Source: Planctomycetaceae bacterium (GTDB taxonomy: Bacteria > Planctomycetota > Planctomycetia > Pirellulales > Pirellulaceae). Taken from it: a stretch of DNA of 64,000 nucleotides. Location of the stretch: the NCBI GenBank assembly GCA_027487485.1, contig JAIYDN010000096.1, forward strand, positions 79,597 to 143,596, given 5' to 3'. The notes under the pieces were generated by a model, which was not told the DNA's origin, did no database searches, and saw nothing but the letters and a program-made list of their open reading frames with translations. Position 1 is the first letter of the stretch, and each line of letters starts with the position of its first letter. The translations under genes were made by a program, and so were the position numbers. This document shows positions 26,834-36,554 of this stretch, in pieces.

Positions 26834-27985
26834 ATGATCCATTCATCCGTCCATCGCACATCCGTACATCAATCCGAAGATGAGTCGCCGATCCAACGAT
26901 TGCTAGGTGTAACGATTTTCCGACTTGCCATTTTCGTCTCGTTGGGAATCCTGTTCGCACCTTATGCAGAAGGCCAGTCTTTGCCCTCGCTCGGGTTTCA
27001 AAAACGGCATGGCGATGAGATTATGGTTTGCGGTCAGCTGTATCGTATCGGCACACCCGTCAAGCTGTGGCTCGATCCAGGTGGATTCGATGCGTACCGC
27101 ACCGACAGACGTTTCGCATCGTTCGATCAAAGAAAATGGAAATCCACCGTCGAAGCTATGAAGGCAGGAAAGATTGAATGGGTTTCCAGCCCTCAAGAAC
27201 TCAATCCCGATCGGTTTGGATTGCGATACGAACAACAAGCAGAAAGCCAGTACACGCCAGAACAGTTGGAACTTGTTCGAGGTGGCGGATGGGACCTGCC
27301 CTTGCTTCAAGACAAGATCGATCAATTTGTTTTGCACTTCGATGTCTGCGGAACAAGCGCCCAATGCTTCTTTGTCTTGCACGACATTCGCGGACTGAGC
27401 GTTCACTTCTTGCTGGATGCAGACGGAACCATCTACCAAACGCTCGATCTGAAAGAACGAGCATGGCATGCCACCAAAAGCAACGATCGAAGCATCGGGA
27501 TCGAAATCGCAAACATGGGTGCCTACCAAATGGATGATCGTGAACAACCGTTTGCCCGTTGGTATCGCCCCGATGAACAAGGTAAAGTCTTCCTAGTTTT
27601 CCCAGACAAAGTCAAAGGAGCCGAGTCCCTGAAGGGCAAAGCACTTTCGCCCAGACGAAATGAACGGATTCAAGGCTCGCTACATGATGTTGTCTATCAG
27701 CAATACGACTTTACACCGCAACAGTATGACGCTTTGGCCAAGCTGACCGCCGCATTGTGCAATATCTTTCCAAAAATGAAACCTGATGCGCCGCGAACTC
27801 CGGAAGGTCACGTGATCGATCGAACGCTAAGCGACGAACAGTGGGCGTCATTCGGTGGTATTCTTGGACACTACCATGTCCAAGCCAACAAAACAGATCC
27901 TGGCCCTGCGATGGATTGGGAATACTTGCTGAACCAAGTTCACATTCATCAAGCAAAGATCGAAGCCGCACAACCAACGCCCTGA
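26834..27985 (+). CDS. Exported N-acetylmuramoyl-L-alanine amidase (Amidase_2 family)
   Basis: 383 residues. A long, polar N-terminus (1-30) leads into one hydrophobic segment (RLAIFVSLGILFAPYAEG), consistent with a signal peptide or anchor. The Amidase_2 fold follows: the first zinc-ligand His candidate in FVLHFDVC (about residue 171), SVHFLLDADGTIYQTLDL, and AWHATKSNDRSIGIEIAN, in which the His and the Glu/Asn are characteristic. The C-terminus contains GHVIDRTLSDEQW and a DPGPAMDWE motif typical of the second zinc-site region. It would cleave the MurNAc-L-Ala bond in peptidoglycan, which is notable in a planctomycete, where peptidoglycan was long considered absent. Confidence 0.85.
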   Translation: MIHSSVHRTSVHQSEDESPIQRLLGVTIFRLAIFVSLGILFAPYAEGQSLPSLGFQKRHGDEIMVCGQLYRIGTPVKLWLDPGGFDAYRTDRRFASFDQRKWKSTVEAMKAGKIEWVSSPQELNPDRFGLRYEQQAESQYTPEQLELVRGGGWDLPLLQDKIDQFVLHFDVCGTSAQCFFVLHDIRGLSVHFLLDADGTIYQTLDLKERAWHATKSNDRSIGIEIANMGAYQMDDREQPFARWYRPDEQGKVFLVFPDKVKGAESLKGKALSPRRNERIQGSLHDVVYQQYDFTPQQYDALAKLTAALCNIFPKMKPDAPRTPEGHVIDRTLSDEQWASFGGILGHYHVQANKTDPGPAMDWEYLLNQVHIHQAKIEAAQPTP

Positions 27986-27989
27986 AGAA

Positions 27990-29204
27990 TTATCGGGCCT
28001 CCAGATCAAGACCTTCCCATTCAGGCTTTGCGGCTGGTGCGGAAACCGAATTCCATCGAGCTACGATCCCATTAACGAAACGAACCGAGTAATCGGAGAA
28101 ACGTGAATCGGCCGCCGGGTAGTCCGTGCTAATGAATTGAGCTCCACTGGAAAAGGCTTTATCCCTTTGAGCAGTATCATTGGAGCGAGCCTGTTTGGTC
28201 TCGGAATCAGCTCGAGTTCGAACAAGAAAGCCCTTCTGAACCATCGCGACAATTCGATCGAAGTCCCGAACGGGATCATTGATTTTCATCCATGCGGCAG
28301 CAGGATGATTTTCCGAAACCGAAGCAAACATTACGCGACCTTCCAGTCCCGGATGCTCTGCCAAATACTTTTCCATCAATGCACCTTCATTGTCCAAGGC
28401 GAACAGTAGCTTTCCGCGAACTTGTCCCAAGGTTGGCCATCCGGTTTCAAGAACAGCCTCCCGCAAGGTAGCGTGGTTGCCTCGGACATCATCGGGACTC
28501 AACATCTTGCTAGTCGGAATCACAGTTCGAATCTCTTGGTCCACGGCATCTAGCAGTTCAGCATCGAACGGAACCGGCTTCACGCCCGCTGGTCCAGTCA
28601 CATCTTGCTTCAGCTCAATCAACACAAGGATAGGCAAGTGATCTGGATTGGAATCGGACCACGCTTTGATTTGAGATAAGGCACTTACCAAAGTGGGTAC
28701 GGTAGTTGCGTAATCAAAGCCTGGCGAATGCAGAATCTTCATTCCGGGTTTCGACATCACTTCGTCGAAATCAAATTCCATCCTAGGATCGCTCGACGTT
28801 GGGCCTAGCAGGGTTTTACCAACCGGTTTGGAAAAGAGCTTACCAGTTGGATCAGCGTAGACGTCCAGTTCCAGTTGTCGAATCCCAAGTTCCGTTAATT
28901 GCTTTGCCAGAGGTGCATGGCTGTAATCAATCGCTTGAGCCGCTCGCTCGCTGGCTGCCCCGATCAGTTTCAGCAAAGCAGGCTCAGGAGCCAAATGATA
29001 GGAATTATGAGTTCCAATCACTTGGATCTGATTGAGCTTCAGTTCTGCATCCCGTGCGGGTGTCGCTACGACTTGGGCTGAAACCGGAACCGTTCCCACC
29101 AAAAAGCAGATCATCCCAATCAAAAAGCAGACCGCAAGAAATAGCTTTTGCGCGAAAGGAGCACAAGAAAAGGACATTTGCTTCAGGCCTAAAGGAGTTA
29201 TCAA
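27990..29204 (-). CDS. Exported calcium-dependent PI-PLC-like phosphodiesterase
   Basis: 404 residues with a signal peptide (hydrophobic 15-42, ending SAQ). The catalytic X-domain features are visible: VIGTHNSYH with the first catalytic His (about residue 61), a metal-binding ELDVYAD segment, a second His in MKILHSPGFDY, and LPILVLIELK. It belongs to the Ca2+-dependent phosphoinositide phospholipase C-like family. In bacteria the substrate is often a phospholipid or a glycerophosphodiester; specificity here is unknown. Convergent with the amidase gene, with 4 bp between stops. Confidence 0.83.
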   Translation of the reverse strand: MITPLGLKQMSFSCAPFAQKLFLAVCFLIGMICFLVGTVPVSAQVVATPARDAELKLNQIQVIGTHNSYHLAPEPALLKLIGAASERAAQAIDYSHAPLAKQLTELGIRQLELDVYADPTGKLFSKPVGKTLLGPTSSDPRMEFDFDEVMSKPGMKILHSPGFDYATTVPTLVSALSQIKAWSDSNPDHLPILVLIELKQDVTGPAGVKPVPFDAELLDAVDQEIRTVIPTSKMLSPDDVRGNHATLREAVLETGWPTLGQVRGKLLFALDNEGALMEKYLAEHPGLEGRVMFASVSENHPAAAWMKINDPVRDFDRIVAMVQKGFLVRTRADSETKQARSNDTAQRDKAFSSGAQFISTDYPAADSRFSDYSVRFVNGIVARWNSVSAPAAKPEWEGLDLEAR

Positions 29205-29209
29205 TTCAA

Positions 29210-29250
29210 TAAAAAAATCGTACTCGATCCGTGCGGGCGATCGAGTACGA
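29210..29250 (-). terminator. Intrinsic terminator built from the CGAGTACGA repeat
   Basis: On the minus strand a 12-bp perfect stem (TCGTACTCGATC/GATCGAGTACGA, arms 29239-29250 and 29218-29229) has a 9-nt loop and is followed by seven Ts (29211-29217). It lies after the lipoprotein stop and just upstream of the PI-PLC-like start, so it would separate the two transcripts. Confidence 0.85.
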
Positions 29251-29316
29251 GATATGCGTTTCAGGTTCGATGATACCGGTAACCGCCTTAAGCGGCAAAG
29301 ATCGACACAACTCGAT

Positions 29317-29763
29317 CTACGGTTCCACCTCTAGCATCAAGTCCGCTCCACCTTGGGCAGGAACCGTCGCCTTCAATAAAGGTTGGCTTGGGTTCCCGTA
29401 TTTTCCCTTGAGCTGATCGGCCCCGCCCGCGGCCCCTTCTCCCGAAAGAGAAAACTTACTTTCCGGACCACTTTTGCCAGGCCAAACCACGGTCACGGAA
29501 TAGTCGCCGGGTAACGCCCCGTCATCCACCGCGAACGTAGTCAGTACAAACTTTCCTTCGGCATCGGTGGTGGCCACCGGCTTGGGATCATTCAAGCGAT
29601 CTTTGGCGGTTGGATGTAGAACTACCAAAGCATTGTCGCATGGTTGACCTTTCTTGGTTTTGACCGTCCCCTTCACCGACACGGGAGCCGGCCCCGAAGA
29701 AGAACAACCAACCATCAACAAGCTGCAGACCATCGTACCAAAAAGGAGGATATTCGATTTCAT
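29317..29763 (-). CDS. Lipoprotein with carboxypeptidase-regulatory-like domain
   Basis: 148 residues. A lipobox LMVGC sets Cys20 as the lipidated residue. The rest is one beta-sandwich of the transthyretin/carboxypeptidase-regulatory type: VSVKGTVKTKKGQPCDNALVVL, ATTDAEGKFVLTTF, PGDYSVTVVWPG. Planctomycetes commonly place such lipoproteins next to DUF1559 genes, as here (18 bp downstream of one). Function is unknown; an envelope role in the same complex as the pseudopilin-like protein is inference. Terminator at 29210-29250. Confidence 0.85.
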   Translation of the reverse strand: MKSNILLFGTMVCSLLMVGCSSSGPAPVSVKGTVKTKKGQPCDNALVVLHPTAKDRLNDPKPVATTDAEGKFVLTTFAVDDGALPGDYSVTVVWPGKSGPESKFSLSGEGAAGGADQLKGKYGNPSQPLLKATVPAQGGADLMLEVEP

Positions 29764-29781
29764 AGCGTCCTGGCAATCAAT

Positions 29782-30843
29782 CTACTCTTGAGTTTGTGGA
29801 GAAATTTCCGCAGGTGTCCGACCACTGCCTTGAGCTGTGATCAGAGCGGCGTAAACTTGTGGCGAGATGGTTGCGCTCAAGAACTGCACACCGCCATCGG
29901 TCATGCCGTGAGTTGCCCCGCCTGTATGAAACGAATAAGTTTCATTGTCGTTGTGGCAGTTGATTACGCAATTTCCTGGTGAAGTTCGCGAGCCAGCGAC
30001 GGCTCCATCCAATCCGTAATCATTCTCATGATGTCCCCATCCACCGTCACGTAGGTACCGGGTCGAATCCAGGGTCCGTCCAATGTACTGCTCAGGCCGT
30101 CCCGCATCTTCGCACATCAAGATGGTATTGCTGGTGCCATCCAGAATAAAGGCAATGGTGTTCGCACGGCGAGCAGTTGTTCCCAAAAGCGGAAGGCCAG
30201 CCCCCTTCAACTCAGGTCCAAGAGCACTAAACAAATCATTCTGAGTTGTTCCCGAAGCGTAGCCAAAAAACGTAATCGAACCGGGATTGATTGAGCTATT
30301 GGTTGCGTAGTCCGTAGGAGCGAAATTCGTGAACGGAAACGGGGCCCCGAACGTGTAGGTGCCATTTATCTTGCGATTCGCTCCACTAGGAGTAGACGGG
30401 CAAACGAATGTTGGAACAACGTTCTGCAAAACGGCTTGATTGTTGGGTGTCCCAGGGACAAGAGTTGGAGACGAAAACCAAGGAAATTGTTGATCGTAGG
30501 CGGAATAAAGCTGCGTTTGCTCCATGTACGGAAGCAGATAAATGCTCCAACAGTGAACGATGGCTGGGTAGGGAAAACCTGGTTGACCAGAACCGCCTGG
30601 TGGCAAGCCGATGTCGACATAAAGACTCGGTGGCAAACGCTTGTATGCGCTTTCATGATTGAGGGCGGATAGAGCAATTTGTTTCATGTTATTGCTGCAG
30701 GACATTCGCCTTGCAGCTTCGCGGGCGGCTTGAACCGCGGGCAACAACAAACCAACCAAGATACCAATAATGGCGATCACCACAAGAAGCTCCACAAGCG
30801 TGAACGCCACTCGGGCGGAACCTTTCAAAGCGTTGACTTTCAT
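29782..30843 (-). CDS. DUF1559 protein with prepilin-type N-terminus
   Basis: 353 residues. The N-terminus has the type IV prepilin cleavage/methylation motif, [18 protein letters not shown], followed by [17 protein letters not shown]. The C-terminal DUF1559 domain contains ILMCEDAGRPEQY and HTGGATHGMTDGGVQFLSATI near the end, with the GG-MxDGSVxF signature. Cleavage would be just before the Phe of FTLVE. ATG 30843 places a short basic leader (MKVNALKGSARVA) before the motif, as usual; TTG 30894 is unlikely. It is translated just before the lipoprotein gene. The family's function is not known beyond a likely pseudopilus-related surface role. Confidence 0.92.
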   Translation of the reverse strand: MKVNALKGSARVAFTLVELLVVIAIIGILVGLLLPAVQAAREAARRMSCSNNMKQIALSALNHESAYKRLPPSLYVDIGLPPGGSGQPGFPYPAIVHCWSIYLLPYMEQTQLYSAYDQQFPWFSSPTLVPGTPNNQAVLQNVVPTFVCPSTPSGANRKINGTYTFGAPFPFTNFAPTDYATNSSINPGSITFFGYASGTTQNDLFSALGPELKGAGLPLLGTTARRANTIAFILDGTSNTILMCEDAGRPEQYIGRTLDSTRYLRDGGWGHHENDYGLDGAVAGSRTSPGNCVINCHNDNETYSFHTGGATHGMTDGGVQFLSATISPQVYAALITAQGSGRTPAEISPQTQE

Positions 30844-30998
30844 ACCGTAAGCCCTAATAAAATGAAATGAATGCTTAACCAAAGGCAAATCCACTGTGCC
30901 TATTAAGTTAGAAGTGTCGCACCAATCTGTTTAGATTTGTTGAAGATTGTGTATGGATTGCCAACAAGTTTGTTGTGGCGCGACCAATGTTGCTCAAG

Positions 30999-32180
30999 CT
31001 AAAAATTCACCCCACGTTCAACAGCTCGTTTTCCCACACTTCGCAAAAAAACGCCCGAACTCCTCAGCATGCGAATCGTGAACCAGGCTACCAAAACGTG
31101 GATCCAGTAAATCATGAAAAGCATCCGCAGATCATCCCAGTATGGCCAGTCTCTATAGGTGAAATGCGTTACTGCGGCCATTGCAACACAGACAAACGAC
31201 CAAACGAACATAACGAAATACCAAACCCAACTTGTACGCTTTTCCAAACGTAAATGAATCCGAGCAACAAAAAACGTGACTGGCGACAAAAACAGACCTG
31301 CGATCAACGACAACGTTGTGTGCTCTAAAAACTCCATTGAAGAAAAAGAAACGACTATTTCGGTTCGGGTCCATAATCCTAGGTTGAGTGCCGTCACAAC
31401 CGTGATGCAAATCATAAGTCGGATGCTCCATTGGTTTCTGCCGTTGAATTCCTGAACCCGACAGACCTGATCCTCGAGTCGATGTCCGTCCAACCCGGCG
31501 AAAAGAAACTGCATCGCAAGCGAAGAACAATAAAAACCAATACAAGCTACTGATACCGAAAGGTCAGGCGGAACAACGAACGAATGTTCCCACAAATACG
31601 ACAAGGTGAAGGGAAAAAGAGAGAAAAAGGAACATCCGAATAGGACAGTCGAAAATCCCAAAAGGAACCGGTTGATCCAATACGGGGATCCTCTGGCCGT
31701 CCAGTACGCTAGGATGCTCAACCAGGCCCCCAAAAATGGTAAGTCCAAGGAAAGGAGTTCGACACCAAGTAACTCGGAGTCAAAAACGACTTCTCGCACA
31801 AGCCAATATGCAACCGGAGAGAGGAGAACAACAAGCCAGCATCGAATCGCATTCCAGCGTGATCGTTCGAAAGGACCGGCATCCACGAAAGATTGTCCCG
31901 GCGACACCTCCCTTTCATCGAACTGTGGAAGCTTTGTGCTTAACCAGTAGTTCAAAACCGAAGTCAAGCCGGCGAATCGATACCGACGATCGATGTAGCG
32001 TTCCACAACATAAAAGGCAAAATAATAGGCGCGGGAAAATGCCCAAATTGCAATCAAGGTTGCAATTACTACGGAAAAATTACCGCTCAGTAGGACCACC
32101 AACCCCAGCGAAATTAGCCCCAGAAGAACAAACAAGCTTCCCTTGAGCCAAAGAAGGCGAGGGTCCTGAATGTTGCTCAT
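30999..32180 (-). CDS. Polytopic membrane protein, unknown function
   Basis: 393 residues with about ten hydrophobic segments spread evenly and few long loops; one polar stretch lies near residues 80-105 (KLPQFDEREVSPGQSF). I recognise no transporter signature. Its ATG abuts the stop codon of the YebC-family gene (TAG-ATG), so the two are translationally coupled. The pairing does not reveal a function. Confidence 0.75.
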   Translation of the reverse strand: MSNIQDPRLLWLKGSLFVLLGLISLGLVVLLSGNFSVVIATLIAIWAFSRAYYFAFYVVERYIDRRYRFAGLTSVLNYWLSTKLPQFDEREVSPGQSFVDAGPFERSRWNAIRCWLVVLLSPVAYWLVREVVFDSELLGVELLSLDLPFLGAWLSILAYWTARGSPYWINRFLLGFSTVLFGCSFFSLFPFTLSYLWEHSFVVPPDLSVSVACIGFYCSSLAMQFLFAGLDGHRLEDQVCRVQEFNGRNQWSIRLMICITVVTALNLGLWTRTEIVVSFSSMEFLEHTTLSLIAGLFLSPVTFFVARIHLRLEKRTSWVWYFVMFVWSFVCVAMAAVTHFTYRDWPYWDDLRMLFMIYWIHVLVAWFTIRMLRSSGVFLRSVGKRAVERGVNF

Positions 32181-32903
32181 CTAGCTAGGCAACGACGCAT
32201 TATGATATACATCCTGTACGTCATCGCAGTCGTTCAGCATACTGATAAACTTTTCGAACATCGGAAGATCTTCGACGCTGATTTCTTTTTGCGATTGAGG
32301 AACAAACGTGATTTCGTCGACTTCCAAAACGATCCCCGGTACGGATTCTTGAAGCACCGTTTTGGCTTTGAAGAACTCGGAGGCGGGGGCAAAGACCGTC
32401 ACTTGTCCGTTTTCGCTTTCGACGTCGGTGACATCGACGTCAGCCGATAGCAACGCTTCCAGCACGAATTCGCTGTTGTCCCCTTTGAACGAAAAAATCG
32501 CAAAGTGATCGAACAAATGAGCGACCGAGCCTGGGGGGCCCATTTTGGAAAAGGTCTTGGTGAAACAATTTCGAACGTCGGTGATCGTCCGATTGTTGTT
32601 GTCCGTCAAGCAATCGATGATAACCGAGCAGCCGCCGGGACCATAACCTTCGTAACGGGCTTGCACGAAATCCTCACCACCTGCCCCAGTGGCTTTCTCC
32701 AATGCTTTCTCGATAACGTGAGTAGGAACTTGCTCCCGTTTGGCCTTTTCGATCAAGCTTCGAAGAGACGGGTTGCTGGTAGGGTCCGCTCCTGTGTTTT
32801 TGGCCAACACATAAAGCATCTTGCCGTACTTGGAATAGATTTTGGTCTTTTGGCCAGCTGTTTTGGCCATGGACGCTTTACGGACTTCGAAACTTCTACC
32901 CAT
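32181..32903 (-). CDS. YebC/PmpR-family regulatory or translation factor
   Basis: 240 residues with the three-domain YebC fold. The N-terminus [18 protein letters not shown] resembles the YeeN subgroup rather than the classical GHSKWANIKHRK form. [24 protein letters not shown] is the highly conserved central motif. Members have been reported as DNA-binding regulators and, more recently, as factors that relieve ribosome stalling at proline stretches. Start ATG 32903. First gene of a two-gene unit with the membrane protein. Confidence 0.92.
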   Translation of the reverse strand: MGRSFEVRKASMAKTAGQKTKIYSKYGKMLYVLAKNTGADPTSNPSLRSLIEKAKREQVPTHVIEKALEKATGAGGEDFVQARYEGYGPGGCSVIIDCLTDNNNRTITDVRNCFTKTFSKMGPPGSVAHLFDHFAIFSFKGDNSEFVLEALLSADVDVTDVESENGQVTVFAPASEFFKAKTVLQESVPGIVLEVDEITFVPQSQKEISVEDLPMFEKFISMLNDCDDVQDVYHNASLPS

Positions 32904-33141
32904 TTATTTTGTCTCGCTCGCGATTGCGTGGGGTCGTGTACTTGATGCGGGGTCCTATTCCGAGAACGTCGGCAGGAAATTTCCTTGTCCTTATCGTTCC
33001 TAAGAAGTGGCGGACCATTCTTCCTGCCACGTAACCCATGATACCTTTGAAGTCCTTTTCAAAACAGCCTTGATCCGAAGACGCGGCGCTGCTCGACCAC
33101 TTCGAATGTTCTACCTTTGGATTCGGTTGGCCGCCAATGAT

Positions 33142-35526
33142 CTACTCCTCCAACGCCATGGCCCCAAGCGTGGAGTCGATTGCCTGAACGGCTGCCGTTT
33201 GTATCGTAAACTCCATGGGAAGCAACGAGGCTACGCTAGCGGATTCCGCATTCAAAACCGAGCTATTGGGTGCGATTCTGCTGACCGAGATGGGCTTGGA
33301 ACTTACATCTAACCGGATGGAAACACCGTCGCTTTCGCGTGGCCGTCGCAGCCCAAGCTCGTCGCATAGAACCGCGATCAAATCCCCTAGCTGCTGCCAG
33401 GCGACCTCCGCTTCGGCGATCTGAGGCATCGCGTTGGCGCTGGCGAGCATCAGCCCCACCCCTGCAGCCCCCGCGAACAACAATTCTTTCAGGGAAGCAA
33501 ACACAAGTACGGCGGAGCCACCAAAATCAAGCGGCATCATGATCACAGCAATCAACGGTGCAAACAATACGCCCGCAGGAGCTAAGCCTGTCAAAAGCCG
33601 TCTCGACATCGGCATGTCGGTCCAAACCTGGCGTGTAAACTGATCTAGCTGGACATCGTCCAGCAGGATATTGCTCTCATTCTGAAAGCGTTCGATAGCG
33701 CGCTGGCATGCAAGTTTGACGCCCTGCACATGAGCATCCTCACCATGCTGTCCAGTGCCGAACCGGTCCAGTTGAAGCGCACCTGACTTGTCGAACTGCC
33801 TGAGATGCTGCATCAATTGGTCGGAAGTCACCACGCGCCCTGCCTCCCCCGACGACCATCGTGAACGGATCCAATTGCTAACCGATGTCGCCTTGCCCGT
33901 AATCCATTCTGTTCCACGCATCCATTCTGGAAATGATGCAAAACTGGTTGCCTTCGCGATCGTGGTCTTGGTGGAATCCGCGACACGACTGGCCCATCGA
34001 CTGGGTCTGGCCCACCACGGCGCAGTCCGTTCCAGGGAATTCGAAATCTGCTGAACGATTTGTTTGGATGCCTGAAGTCGGACTGTAGGTTGATTCGAAC
34101 GTTTCGCAGTCTCCGAAGAAAACTCGTAACATGCTTGCGCAATGGTCCCTTGAAGTTCGAAAACAATGCGTTTTAATTCACGCTCGCGCCGCTGCAGGAC
34201 ACTGATGCCTTCACGAACAGCAGTCTGTAACTGCTGAAGCGTGGATTGAAGCAGCTCATTCGCCAAGCTGCGTTTGTCGAGCTGGCTACCTAGGTTTAAC
34301 AACCAATCGGCAGTGGCAACCGGCTCCGGTGGCTGAGCTCGCCCCTTTTGATCGATGCGGAAAAACAACGGCAGCGGCTGAAGCGTCGGGACTTTGTAAA
34401 AGCTAGGCGGCTCGGGAATCTTCTCGCGATCCAGTGGACCATCAAATCCATAGGCCATGTACTGCCGATCCAGCGCATGATGTCCGTATATCTTCTGTAT
34501 CTCGTCGCTGATCTGCTGGGTGGTGTACTTTCGAGGAACTCGATTGACCGCCACAATTTGACGGACGGAGGACATTTGCTGTTGCAGCAATCGCATCAAT
34601 CGACTGACCGTTTGATCATGAATCGCATTTGCCGGCAAGACGACGACAAACGCCGAGCAAAGAGGTGCAGCTGCACGAAGAACTCGCCAGCGAAGCTCCG
34701 AAATCGACTGAGCCTGCTCGTGGATCAACTGCACTTGGCCAGAGACTATCGAATCGGCCAAAGGGTCTGGCAGCAAACCCGTTTGCACATCCGGACAGTC
34801 CATGATGGCAATGCCCCAACGATCCAGTTCTGGATCGGTCGCAACCAAGGGGATCTCAATCGTCGGGCGAATCCGCTGGATTCCCTCCGCATCGACAAAG
34901 GCCCTCGCATTCGTGTCATTGTACTGAGCAGCCGCAGCATCGGCCGAATCCGCTAACAGCTCGCAATCACAACCGAAAATCGATCGAAGCCGTGCTTGCA
35001 CAAAAGCCCAGACATTCGCGTCACGTCGCCACGATTCCGGCATCCACAAAACAAACCGGTGAGTTCCTTGCGCGTTCGCGGAACCAACCAAAATACGTTG
35101 GCGATTGGCTTCGGACAAAAAGGTAGAAACCAACGAACTCTTGCCAGCATTCAGCAACCCCATCACGGCCACAATCGGGGAATCAGGAGCATCGCAGCAA
35201 AGCTTTGCCTGCTCTAAAAGCCATCGAACATGCAAAGATTGGTTTTTAACGAGCGACGTTGCGGGATATTGAGTTGCATCATCCTGAGCATTTCGGTTCC
35301 ACGGATTATCCAGGCTGCTTGCCAATTCAGTCGACAGGGATGGATGGTTCGTTCTTAGGAGTTCTCCGAATTGGCTGCGGTCGAAAAGTTCAAAAAACGA
35401 AAGATCTTTAGACGGCGATGTGTTCAGCGTAGCGAAGGAACATTTACCTGTTCGGTCGCTCAGTTGAGTCTCAAGCAATCCAATCCATTCGGAAACTCGA
35501 TGCGGATGAACTCGATTTTCGGACAC
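33142..35526 (-). CDS. Large dynamin-like GTPase with C-terminal membrane segments
   Basis: About 794 residues from GTG 35526, chosen because GGGGGGAA lies about 9 nt upstream and a start further out (TTG 35646) would run into the divergent gene. The P-loop GLLNAGKSS is near residue 123-131 and a G3-like MDCPDVQTG near 240. The usual NKxD is replaced by VNRVPRKY. A long helical middle is followed by two hydrophobic segments (GLAPAGVLFAPLIAVIMM, LLFAGAAGVGLMLASANAMP), suggesting membrane attachment. Bacterial dynamin-like proteins shape or repair membranes; in planctomycetes with complex internal membranes this is an attractive but unproven role. Confidence 0.72.
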   Translation of the reverse strand: MSENRVHPHRVSEWIGLLETQLSDRTGKCSFATLNTSPSKDLSFFELFDRSQFGELLRTNHPSLSTELASSLDNPWNRNAQDDATQYPATSLVKNQSLHVRWLLEQAKLCCDAPDSPIVAVMGLLNAGKSSLVSTFLSEANRQRILVGSANAQGTHRFVLWMPESWRRDANVWAFVQARLRSIFGCDCELLADSADAAAAQYNDTNARAFVDAEGIQRIRPTIEIPLVATDPELDRWGIAIMDCPDVQTGLLPDPLADSIVSGQVQLIHEQAQSISELRWRVLRAAAPLCSAFVVVLPANAIHDQTVSRLMRLLQQQMSSVRQIVAVNRVPRKYTTQQISDEIQKIYGHHALDRQYMAYGFDGPLDREKIPEPPSFYKVPTLQPLPLFFRIDQKGRAQPPEPVATADWLLNLGSQLDKRSLANELLQSTLQQLQTAVREGISVLQRRERELKRIVFELQGTIAQACYEFSSETAKRSNQPTVRLQASKQIVQQISNSLERTAPWWARPSRWASRVADSTKTTIAKATSFASFPEWMRGTEWITGKATSVSNWIRSRWSSGEAGRVVTSDQLMQHLRQFDKSGALQLDRFGTGQHGEDAHVQGVKLACQRAIERFQNESNILLDDVQLDQFTRQVWTDMPMSRRLLTGLAPAGVLFAPLIAVIMMPLDFGGSAVLVFASLKELLFAGAAGVGLMLASANAMPQIAEAEVAWQQLGDLIAVLCDELGLRRPRESDGVSIRLDVSSKPISVSRIAPNSSVLNAESASVASLLPMEFTIQTAAVQAIDSTLGAMALEE

Positions 35527-35633
35527 GTCGCGTGTTCCCCCCTTCGGTTTGTTTCCAACTCCTCTTGAATAATCAACATTTGTACGGATAGTAGAACATC
35601 CTTCGTACTCAACCGGAAGACGGATCCAGCCCG

Positions 35634-36182
35634 ATGCAACAGCCAAGAACCATAACCTCCAAGCAACTGACCTTTTTTTTCATTGTTCTGATCTTGGGGC
35701 CCGTCGGTTGCGGGCTGCTTTTGTATTTCTACACCGGCAAAATGCCCGAGCCCCCTTTGGATGCTCTTGTGCGTTTCGAAACGAAGTGGATTTCGCCAAA
35801 GAGCCCGGAAGAATCGCCCCGGTTGGTCCCATGCATCACCATTAAAAACACGACCGAAGCAACCTGGAAAAGCCTGTCCATTGAATTGAATGAGCAGTTT
35901 TTTTCCAGCGAACCTAAGGGGATTCCTGCTGGGCAGACCTTGTCCATTCCCTTAGAAGCTTTTGTGGCAAGAAATGGCAGCGTCCGATTTCCGGTGGGCG
36001 ACCGTGTGATCGAACTGGTGACCGTCTTCGCTCAGATTCCTTCGGGCGCGCGAGGCGTCAGCGAATTCACCGTCCCAGCCAAGCCCCCCGCAAAGCCGAA
36101 AGAAAATGGCGTGCAGTCCAAAACAATCCAAGAAGAGCCTTGGATCGAAAGAGACAATTTGAGAAAAAACGGATCGGCATGA
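35634..36182 (+). CDS. Membrane-anchored protein of unknown function
   Basis: 182 residues. One N-terminal helix (LTFFFIVLILGPVGCGLLLYFY, 12-33) anchors a small domain with a beta-rich pattern (VPCITIKNTTEATWKSLSIEL, LSIPLEAFVARNGSVRF) that resembles a bacterial Ig-like fold. The tail is Pro/Lys/Glu-rich. The gene is divergent from the GTPase, 107 bp between starts, so the two could share control. No family recognised. Confidence 0.65.
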   Translation: MQQPRTITSKQLTFFFIVLILGPVGCGLLLYFYTGKMPEPPLDALVRFETKWISPKSPEESPRLVPCITIKNTTEATWKSLSIELNEQFFSSEPKGIPAGQTLSIPLEAFVARNGSVRFPVGDRVIELVTVFAQIPSGARGVSEFTVPAKPPAKPKENGVQSKTIQEEPWIERDNLRKNGSA

Positions 36183-36369
36183 CCTGCTAAAGCGGTATCG
36201 TGCCCAAGGAATCTCGGCGATGCGCAACACGCAAACCTCGGAATGCCCGTTTTGATGCGATCGTTTACCTAAAGCGGTCGCACTTTTATGCGTTAGGGCT
36301 ACGATCGCAATTCAGCTAGAAGCAAATCAAGCGCAAAGAATGCGAAGTCCATTCGGCCGGCAACAGTCC

Positions 36370-36415
36370 CGCTTCCTTCGGGTTCAGCTCGGCGGGGCGT
36401 ACAACTGGCTGCTAC
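36370..36415 (-). repeat. REP-like element, copy A
   Basis: A 46-bp unit that on the minus strand starts with GTAGC and contains CCGCCGAG and GAAGGAAGCG. It matches copy B at 36 of 46 positions by eye. Its palindrome is less perfect than that of copy B. Confidence 0.65.
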
Positions 36416-36437
36416 CATGCCCACCACTGGCCTGCTT

Positions 36438-36483
36438 CGCTTCCGTCGAGTTTATCTCGGCGGAGCGAACAACTTAAAGCTAC
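36438..36483 (-). repeat. REP-like element, copy B
   Basis: 46 bp, 68 bp after copy A. On the minus strand GTAGC is followed by an imperfect hairpin CGCTCCGCCGAG-ATAAA-CTCGACGGAAGCG (one bulge, one mismatch). A GTAG tetranucleotide before an imperfect palindrome is the form of REP sequences mobilised by RAYT proteins, and such a gene lies just downstream. Confidence 0.65.
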
Positions 36484-36554
36484 AAGTAGCATGGAACGCA
36501 AATGGAACCTCAATCTGATAAATGGAACCTTTTTAGTAACCAAATAATTGCAAT

